From a bacterium (GTDB lineage: Bacteria > UBP18 > UBA7526): DNA of 5,768 nt. The position numbers and the translations under genes are program-made. The stretch lies in NCBI GenBank assembly GCA_030615855.1, contig JAUWYL010000038.1:1-5768 (forward strand), in the 5' to 3' direction. A model generated the notes under the pieces. That model saw only the letters and a program-made list of their open reading frames with translations. It did no database searches and was not told the origin of the DNA. Shown one piece after another: positions 1-4,288 of the stretch; position 1 is the first letter of the stretch, and every line of letters begins with the position of its first letter.

Positions 1-193
1 TTCCCACAACACTTCCCAGTTCATCGATGAGAACCTCATCGAATCCCACTCTTCTCATCTCCCGGGCAATGCGTTTAGCAACCTTTTCCTCTTCCCCCGA
101 AGGACTGGGAATGGCGATGATTTCTCGCAGGAATTTAATTACTTCCTTTTCATTCTTCTGCGCCTGTTGAACAATTTCTTTAGCAGTTACCAT
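1..193 (-). CDS. ygeY: YgeY-type M20 family hydrolase, N-terminal fragment (runs off the window)
   Basis: Only the first 64 codons are visible. The protein opens with MVTAKEIVQQAQ, then VIKFLREIIAIPSPSGEEE, then an AREMRRVGFDEV segment and DELGSVVG at the window edge. This order (a helix, the 'IPS.SG.E' motif that opens M20 peptidases, a helix, 'GFDEV.ID..G.V.G') matches, from memory, the start of E. coli YgeY, the selenium-metabolism-linked M20-like hydrolase. The family is metal-dependent and cytoplasmic; its exact substrate is not settled, but it co-occurs with ssnA, ygeW and ygeX in anaerobic purine-degradation clusters. The metal ligands lie beyond the window. The ATG at 191-193 is the only usable start: the frame upstream has no ATG, GTG or TTG before a stop at 212-214. 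No good Shine-Dalgarno precedes it, so translation may be weak or coupled. It is 87 nt downstream of the PLP enzyme gene, probably in one transcript. A general M20 dipeptidase or deacylase is the alternative. Confidence 0.8.
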   Translation of the reverse strand, partial: MVTAKEIVQQAQKNEKEVIKFLREIIAIPSPSGEEEKVAKRIAREMRRVGFDEVLIDELGSVVG

Positions 194-220
194 GTATTTA
201 TCGCTTAAACATTAAAGTTC

Positions 221-284
221 AGTTTAACAGTCTGACGGTCTGACAGTCCCACTTTCTCACTTTCCCACCTGCTCACTTTCTTAC
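221..284. repeat. Degenerate tandem octamer array at the PLP gene / ygeY junction
   Basis: Eight consecutive 8-bp units can be laid end to end from 221 to 284 with almost every unit ending in AC on the plus strand. Examples are AGTCTGAC at 229, GGTCTGAC at 237, TTTCTCAC at 253 and TTTCCCAC at 261. On the coding strand the units read GT(N)(A/G)GA(N)(N). The last unit overlaps the TAA stop codon of the PLP enzyme gene (281-283). The array fills most of the 87-bp gap. No T-run or stable hairpin was found here, so it is called a repeat and not a terminator. Function unknown. Confidence 0.75.
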
Positions 285-1750
285 TTTGGGTACTTCTTCA
301 ACAATCCCGTCTTCTCGTTGAATTCCTTTATGAGTTTATCCCACTCTTTCCAGGAGTTGAACTTCTCCTTCCAGTAGTTATCGTCATACCACTGGCGGTC
401 TAATTCCTCCACATCCTTGCCCTGTTGTTCTATCCAGGTAAAGTACTTCAGGTTATGCATCCTTCTCTTGTCCCAGTAGGAGAGTTCCAGCATCCAGTCT
501 GTACTGATACCCATCAGACAGCGATCAAAATCGGCCGCTGCATCACACTCGGCATACTTCCCTCTTTCCTCTCTCAATTCCTGATACCTGGACTGGTAAA
601 GCTCCATGGAGTCTGTGGCGATGGTGAAGACGATATCCTTCTCGTTCATCTCGTAATACTTGGCCATCTTGATGGAGCCGATGATATTGGCAACAGACGA
701 GATACCAAGGAGATCGAGCCTATCCACAATCTCCGGGTCAACCCCCTTCTTCTTCAAATACTTTCTTCCCTTTGGCTCGTTAAAGAGTCTTAAAATTCTC
801 ATACATTGTTCATCATCGATGTCCGCCACCATATCCATATTCTTTACATTATGTATCCAGGGAACGTGCTTATCACCAATCCCTTCGATTCTGTGGCCTC
901 CATATCCTGTAAATAAGAGTGTAGGACACTGCAGGGCTTCTCCAGCACAGACCTTTATGGTGGGAAACTTCTCCCGTAAGTAATCGGCACAGCCCAAGGT
1001 TCCTGCTGAACCCTGAGTTAAGAAAATAGCCTTAAGCATTTGATCCTTTTCCTTCTCCTTTTCATAGACCTCTTCTATGGCCTGGCCGGTAACCACATAG
1101 TGCCAGAGGGGATTCCCTATCTCATCGAATTGATTTAAGACTACCACTTCATCCGGTCTGGCATTCTTCAGTTCAGCGGTCTTATCATAGACTTCTTTTA
1201 CATTCGATTCTACTCCCGGAGTAGCATAGATTTCGGAACCCACTTTTTTCAGCCACTCAAACCTCTCTTTAGACATCCCCTCCGGTAATACGGCAATAGA
1301 AGGACAATTAAGGAGATAAGCATTGTAGGCTCCACCCCGGCAATAGTTTCCAGTCGAAGGCCATAATGCCTTCTGAGTAGTAGGATCGAACTCCCCTTTA
1401 ACCAGACGAGATACTAAGGGCCCGAAGGTCGCTCCCACTTTATGGGAACCAGTAGGAAACCATTTACCAATAATGATAAATATCCTGGCCTTTATTCCAG
1501 TTATTTCTTTAGGGAGTTCCATATAGTTTACCCCATCGAATCCACCACCGGATTTCACCGGTTCATTCTTCCAGGTAATTCTGAACATATTCCTGGAATG
1601 TAAATCCCAGAGACCGATATTCTTCAATTCATCCTTAATGTCCTGGGGAACCTGCTCCGGATGCCTCATCTCCTCATAGGTGGGAAGAATGATATCCCTC
1701 TCCCGACACCTCTTGATAGTGTTCTCCAAAACCTTCTTTTTATCTTTCAT
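281..1750 (-). CDS. Fold-type II PLP-dependent enzyme (cysteine synthase / ammonia-lyase superfamily), 489 aa
   Basis: Motifs of the tryptophan synthase beta / cysteine synthase fold appear in the expected order. GSHKVGA gives the likely Schiff-base lysine K104. PSTGNYCRGG (131-140) is the substrate/cofactor loop, equivalent to the (T/S)(S/T)GN motif. TQGSAGTLG (245-253) is the glycine-rich PLP-phosphate loop. GYGGHRIEGIG (282-292) matches the 'H.I.GIG' region and ATDS (378-381) lies near the cofactor ring end. The enzyme should be cytosolic and act by beta-elimination or replacement on an amino acid; the substrate is unknown. It is longer than YgeX (about 400 aa), with an N-terminal helical lead of about 60 residues and a Trp/Tyr-rich C-terminal tail (about 435-489, including RQWYDDNYW). 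Between ssnA and ygeY it occupies the place where YgeX (2,3-diaminopropionate ammonia-lyase) is expected, so an analogous lyase step is inferred, not shown. The ATG start has a near-perfect ribosome binding site. A lyase/thiolase-like annotation would be equally compatible. Confidence 0.9.
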   Translation of the reverse strand: MKDKKKVLENTIKRCRERDIILPTYEEMRHPEQVPQDIKDELKNIGLWDLHSRNMFRITWKNEPVKSGGGFDGVNYMELPKEITGIKARIFIIIGKWFPTGSHKVGATFGPLVSRLVKGEFDPTTQKALWPSTGNYCRGGAYNAYLLNCPSIAVLPEGMSKERFEWLKKVGSEIYATPGVESNVKEVYDKTAELKNARPDEVVVLNQFDEIGNPLWHYVVTGQAIEEVYEKEKEKDQMLKAIFLTQGSAGTLGCADYLREKFPTIKVCAGEALQCPTLLFTGYGGHRIEGIGDKHVPWIHNVKNMDMVADIDDEQCMRILRLFNEPKGRKYLKKKGVDPEIVDRLDLLGISSVANIIGSIKMAKYYEMNEKDIVFTIATDSMELYQSRYQELREERGKYAECDAAADFDRCLMGISTDWMLELSYWDKRRMHNLKYFTWIEQQGKDVEELDRQWYDDNYWKEKFNSWKEWDKLIKEFNEKTGLLKKYPK

Positions 1751-1755
1751 CTCTC

Positions 1756-1762
1756 CCTCCTT
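1756..1762 (-). promoter_or_regulatory. Ribosome binding site of the PLP enzyme gene
   Basis: On the minus strand AAGGAGG lies 5 nt before the ATG at 1748-1750. This is a consensus Shine-Dalgarno and fixes the start at MKDKKKVLEN. It is the strongest binding site in the window, in contrast to the ygeY start, which has none. Confidence 0.85.
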
Positions 1763-1765
1763 GAG

Positions 1766-1825
1766 ACACAGATTAACACAGATTGATTACGGATTCACAC
1801 AGATCACAGATAATTGCAGATTTAA
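1766..1825. repeat. Degenerate AGATT-type repeat (about 10-bp period) between ssnA and the PLP gene
   Basis: ACACAGATTA (1766) is followed directly by ACACAGATTG (1776) and then by drifting variants: GGATT near 1791, CACAGAT at 1798 and 1805, and GCAGATT at 1816. The GAT cores are spaced 10, 11, 10, 7 and 10 bp apart. On the transcribed strand the motif reads (T)AATCTGTGT. The array ends just upstream of the PLP gene's ribosome binding site and so lies in its leader. The rest of the gap (1826-1881) holds only a small palindrome and nothing else I can name. No promoter could be assigned with confidence. Confidence 0.7.
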
Positions 1826-1881
1826 AATTGCGATAGTTGAATTGTCATTCGCTCATTCGTGCGAATGTTTCTAGTATCTAT

Positions 1882-3258
1882 TTACTTATTAAATCTCTCC
1901 CAGAGTTTTTGGGCTAATTCTTGGGATTTGGCAGTTATCTTCTCTTCATCAATACCGACCAATCTCTTATTCTCCATCAAGACTTTGCCATTGACGATGG
2001 TGGTATCTACTGTAGCATCAACCAGGCCAAAAATCAAGTGGCCCAGGAAGTTATTTTCATTCAAAGGCGTAGGCGGTAAATAATCGATGAGTATCACATC
2101 GGCCAAAGAGCCAGCCGAAATCTCTCCTAATTTCCCAAAGGGTGTTACTTGACTGACAATCTTTGGATTATTCTCCAATAGCATCCTTGGGGCTTCCATA
2201 AAGGCCACCCGAGGGTCTTTCTTTTCATTCCGAGCGATGAGATAGGCGCACCTCATCTGGGAAAGCATATCGGAAGACATTCCATCCGTTCCCAGACCAA
2301 CCATAACTCCTTTCTCGAGCATCTTCAGAACATCGGCCCAGCCCACGGCATTATTCATATTGGACTCTGGATTATGAACTAAGTTGGTCTTAGTCTCTTT
2401 TAAGATGTCCATCTCTCTCTCATCGAGATGAACACCGTGAACCAGGATGCTCTTCGGTCCAAGCACCCCTTTATCCTTAAAGCGTTCCACCACCCGTTTC
2501 CCATACTTCTTCACACTATCCTCTTCATCTGCTTTGTCTTCTGCGCAGTGAATATGGATTCCCACATCATACTTCTTGGCTAATCCCACTGCCTTTTCTA
2601 AGGTATCATCGTTGACGGTAAAAGAAGCATGTAGTCCAACCATGGCAGAAACCAAGTTATTGGTAGTTCGGAGTTCGGAGTTCGGAGTTCGGAGTTTTTT
2701 GAGAAAACGCTCGCTCTCTTCCAATCCTTCCTTGCCCTTATCATACCTATCCGATATCCCAAGACATAAACAGGAACGAATGCCAATCTCTCCTGCTGCC
2801 TTTTCCAACTCATCCAGGCTCCCTACTTGATAGGTCTGGCTCTCATGATGATCAATGATAGTGGTGGTTCCATTCCTCACACACTCTATTAAAGGAATTA
2901 AAGCACTATAGTAAATATCTTCCTTATTTAAGGTCTTATCCAATGGCCACCAGAGTTTCTCTAATATCTCAACGAAGTTCTTGGCTGGCTCACCTGGAAT
3001 GGCCATCCCCCGGGCAAGGGTAGAATAGAGATGGTGATGAGTATTAATCAATCCCGGCATTATCACCTTCCCTCTGGCGTCAATAGATTGATAGTTCGGA
3101 GTTCGGAGTTCGGAGTTCGGAGTATACTTCTTCTTTAACTCGGAAGTAGGACCTACATCTTTGATTACACTATTTTCAATGTAAACTGCTCCATTTTCGA
3201 TAATTCTGTTCTCTTTCCCCAAGGTAACTACTGTTCCCTTCTCAATCAGAATACCCAT
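1882..3258 (-). CDS. ssnA: SsnA-type metal-dependent amidohydrolase (aminohydrolase)
   Basis: A 458-residue protein of the ATZ/TRZ-like amidohydrolase superfamily, which hydrolyses C-N bonds of heterocycles (deaminations, dechlorinations). The TIM-barrel metal site is intact: PGLINTHHH (H74 and H76), VGLHASF (H210), HIHCAE (H237 and catalytic E240), LVHGVHLDE (H274/H277) and GLGTDGMSSD (D325). The flanking beta-sandwich is present at both ends: start MGILIEKGTVVTLG, end DVILIDY and VNGKVLMENKR. Overall resemblance is to SsnA, which accompanies YgeY, YgeX and YgfK in clusters tied to molybdenum hydroxylases and anaerobic purine breakdown; a guanine-deaminase-like relative is the alternative. 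A TTG 12 nt further upstream is also open, but the ATG at 3256-3258 is preferred because GGAGGT sits 5 nt before it and because the protein begins like the family. It is 1 nt from the ferredoxin-like gene's stop, so translation is probably coupled. Oddity: residues about 45-56 and 188-200 are low-complexity inserts encoded by heptamer repeats. Without them the length would be about 436, close to the family norm. Confidence 0.88.
   Translation of the reverse strand: MGILIEKGTVVTLGKENRIIENGAVYIENSVIKDVGPTSELKKKYTPNSELRTPNYQSIDARGKVIMPGLINTHHHLYSTLARGMAIPGEPAKNFVEILEKLWWPLDKTLNKEDIYYSALIPLIECVRNGTTTIIDHHESQTYQVGSLDELEKAAGEIGIRSCLCLGISDRYDKGKEGLEESERFLKKLRTPNSELRTTNNLVSAMVGLHASFTVNDDTLEKAVGLAKKYDVGIHIHCAEDKADEEDSVKKYGKRVVERFKDKGVLGPKSILVHGVHLDEREMDILKETKTNLVHNPESNMNNAVGWADVLKMLEKGVMVGLGTDGMSSDMLSQMRCAYLIARNEKKDPRVAFMEAPRMLLENNPKIVSQVTPFGKLGEISAGSLADVILIDYLPPTPLNENNFLGHLIFGLVDATVDTTIVNGKVLMENKRLVGIDEEKITAKSQELAQKLWERFNK
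2664..2695. repeat. Heptamer array (GTTCGGA)4 inside ssnA, copy 2
   Basis: TA, then four exact GTTCGGA units (2666-2693), then GT. All 32 bases are identical to the tract at 3092-3123 and in the same orientation, 428 bp apart. In the coding frame it yields LRTPNSELRT (about residues 189-198). The insert lies in a helix-to-strand connection before the NLVSAMVGLH strand. A T6 run follows on the plus strand (2695-2700). Confidence 0.95.
3092..3123. repeat. Heptamer array (GTTCGGA)4 inside ssnA, copy 1
   Basis: TA, then four exact GTTCGGA units (3094-3121), then GT. It encodes TPNSELRTPN (residues 46-55) in the connection before the SIDARGKVIMPG strand of the N-terminal beta-sandwich. The unit length of 7 is prime to 3, so the array gives the same cyclic heptapeptide (TPNSELR) in any sense frame and VRSSEFG in any antisense frame, with no stop codon. 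Confidence 0.95.
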
Positions 3259-3259
3259 C

Positions 3260-4030
3260 TTAACCTCCAATGAATTCTTTTGCTTTGTCGGAGAGGATTC
3301 TTCTTCGGCACTTGGGACAGATCTCGAGTGCCTCTTCCGGTAACTCTATCTCTTCAAAGGATTTTATCTTATCTTTAAGGTGCTCCAATTCTACTAAAGG
3401 AATGAAGTATTTTCCACAAACCTTACACTTTTTTAGTTCCAGTTTAGTATTCCAGAAGTCCAGTTTTCGATATTTTATAATGTCCTCAATCTTAATCACC
3501 CCTGTGGGACAGAGATAGGCACAGGCACCACAACCGATGCACTCTGAAGATTCTATTTTGAAGGGGGTAGTTACCTCCCTATCTGCTCCTCGGTTAATAA
3601 AACTGATGGCGCTCTTGCCAATCATTTCCTCGCAGACCCGGACACAGAGACCACACAGGATGCACTCTTCTTCCTCTTCTTTAAATCTTGTTTTCTTTAC
3701 TCCTAACTTTGAGGCGAGTTCTCTTATCTTCTCTGAAGTAGGACAACGGGCCAACAAAAGTTCGATGCTCAGGCACCGGGCTCTCTTTACCCTTTCAGTA
3801 TTTGTTTTTGCTATCAACCCTTCTTCAGCGGGATAGGTGCAAGAGGCGACCAATCCGGGCCGGGAACCCTTAATGACTTCTACCAGACAGACCCGACAGG
3901 CACCGTAGGGCTTGAGGGCTTGGTGGTGGCAGAGGGTAGGAATCTCAACACCCAACTTCTGAGCGGCCCCCAAAAGGGTAACCCCCTCCTCAACCCCTAT
4001 TTTTTTATTGTCAATAGTCAGTTTTATCAT
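3260..4030 (-). CDS. NuoG/HydA-N-terminus-like iron-sulfur electron-transfer protein, 256 aa
   Basis: Cytosolic multi-cluster ferredoxin-like subunit. Residues 1-75 are a plant-type [2Fe-2S] domain with ligands C34, C45, C48 and C64 (TLCHH, GACRVC, ASCTYP). Residues 82-115 correspond to the region that in NuoG, HoxU and HydA carries a His-Cys3 [4Fe-4S] site, but here it reads LLLARCPTSEKI with a single cysteine, so that cluster is missing. Two [4Fe-4S] motifs follow: C123, C126, C129, C133 (ECILCGLCVRVCEE) and C164, C167, C170, C174 (CIGCGACAYLCP). The C-terminus has two CxxC pairs, C202/C205 and C238/C241, resembling a zinc ribbon. There is no hydrogenase H-cluster domain, so this is not an [FeFe]-hydrogenase. 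Its likely role is to relay electrons between the adjacent NuoF-like flavoprotein and another partner, such as a hydroxylase or ferredoxin. ATG start with a modest TAGGT 5 nt upstream. The gene lies 258 nt after the nuoF-like gene and 1 nt before ssnA. Confidence 0.88.
   Translation of the reverse strand: MIKLTIDNKKIGVEEGVTLLGAAQKLGVEIPTLCHHQALKPYGACRVCLVEVIKGSRPGLVASCTYPAEEGLIAKTNTERVKRARCLSIELLLARCPTSEKIRELASKLGVKKTRFKEEEEECILCGLCVRVCEEMIGKSAISFINRGADREVTTPFKIESSECIGCGACAYLCPTGVIKIEDIIKYRKLDFWNTKLELKKCKVCGKYFIPLVELEHLKDKIKSFEEIELPEEALEICPKCRRRILSDKAKEFIGG
3263..3268 (-). promoter_or_regulatory. Ribosome binding site of ssnA, overlapping the upstream stop codon
   Basis: GGAGGT on the minus strand, with GGAGG ending 5 nt before the ATG at 3256-3258. 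It lies in the last codons of the ferredoxin-like gene, whose TAA (3260-3262) is separated from the ATG by a single G. This decides the ssnA start against the upstream TTG at 3268-3270, which would place the Shine-Dalgarno inside the coding region. Confidence 0.85.
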
Positions 4031-4106
4031 CTAATACCTACTACTGGGAATAGAATATCAAGTCCGGTAAAATACTAATATCGAAATACTAAACAGATTA
4101 AAGCAT

Positions 4107-4221
4107 ATCAGGGTACCAGCAAATCAGTGGGTAGATTATCAGAGTACCAGAGTATCAGGTTTTAATAGCTTTTTCCTGATATCCTGATGTACTGATATCC
4201 TTCCTACTGATATTCTGATTC
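4107..4221. repeat. Facing octamer arrays forming a long imperfect inverted repeat
   Basis: The left array (4107-4161) repeats A(T/C)CAG with CAG cores at 4109, 4117, 4125, 4140, 4148 and 4156. The spacing is 8, 8, 15, 8, 8, with a degraded TAG at 4132 filling the gap. The right array has CTGAT at 4176, 4184, 4192, 4207 and 4215: spacing 8, 8, 15, 8. Aligning 4113-4159 with the reverse complement of 4175-4221 gives 33 of 47 identical positions without a gap, including a perfect 7-bp innermost stem (TATCAGG / CCTGATA). The loop is 15 nt (4160-4174). The structure could fold in RNA or as a DNA cruciform. No U-tract follows on the transcribed strand, so it is not a standard terminator. It separates the nuoF-like and ferredoxin-like genes. 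Confidence 0.85.
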
Positions 4222-4249
4222 ACTTATTTGTTTTTGTTCTTGGTCATTT

Positions 4250-4287
4250 GTGCTTTGGATTTGTTTCGGATTTCGTGCTTCGGATTT
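4250..4287. repeat. Direct repeat GTGCTT(T/C)GGATTT, two copies 25 bp apart
   Basis: GTGCTTTGGATTT at 4250-4262 and GTGCTTCGGATTT at 4275-4287 (12 of 13 identical), with another TTCGGATTTC at 4266-4275 between them. The second copy ends 1 nt before the stop codon of the nuoF-like gene (4289-4291). It is separate in sequence from the octamer arrays next to it. Confidence 0.7.
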
Positions 4288-4288
4288 C

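Noticed and set aside
198-212. Minus-strand mini-ORF (MFKR) just before ygeY as a leader peptide
   Set aside because: Four codons, no ribosome binding site and no attenuator structure; expected by chance.
1854-1867. Small palindrome CATTCG-TG-CGAATG as a terminator after ssnA
   Set aside because: The stem is only 5-6 bp with a 2-4 nt loop and there is no T-tract on the transcribed strand.
2576-2830. Plus-strand and alternate-frame open frames, here and opposite the other genes, as real genes
   Set aside because: They lie entirely opposite or within well-supported minus-strand genes and show no recognisable protein motifs; this one owes part of its openness to the stop-free heptamer array.
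2664-3123. The heptamer tracts as CRISPR repeats or transposon ends
   Set aside because: Units are directly tandem with no unique spacers, both copies are in the same orientation with no inverted ends, and the DNA between them is ordinary ssnA coding sequence.
3259-3270. TTG at 3268-3270 as the ssnA start
   Set aside because: It would put the GGAGGT ribosome binding site inside the gene; the ATG at 3256-3258 has ideal spacing and gives the family-like N-terminus.
4107-4221. Intrinsic terminator between the nuoF-like and ferredoxin-like genes
   Set aside because: The inverted repeat is long and imperfect, and no U-run follows it on the minus-strand transcript. The A-rich stretch is in the loop.
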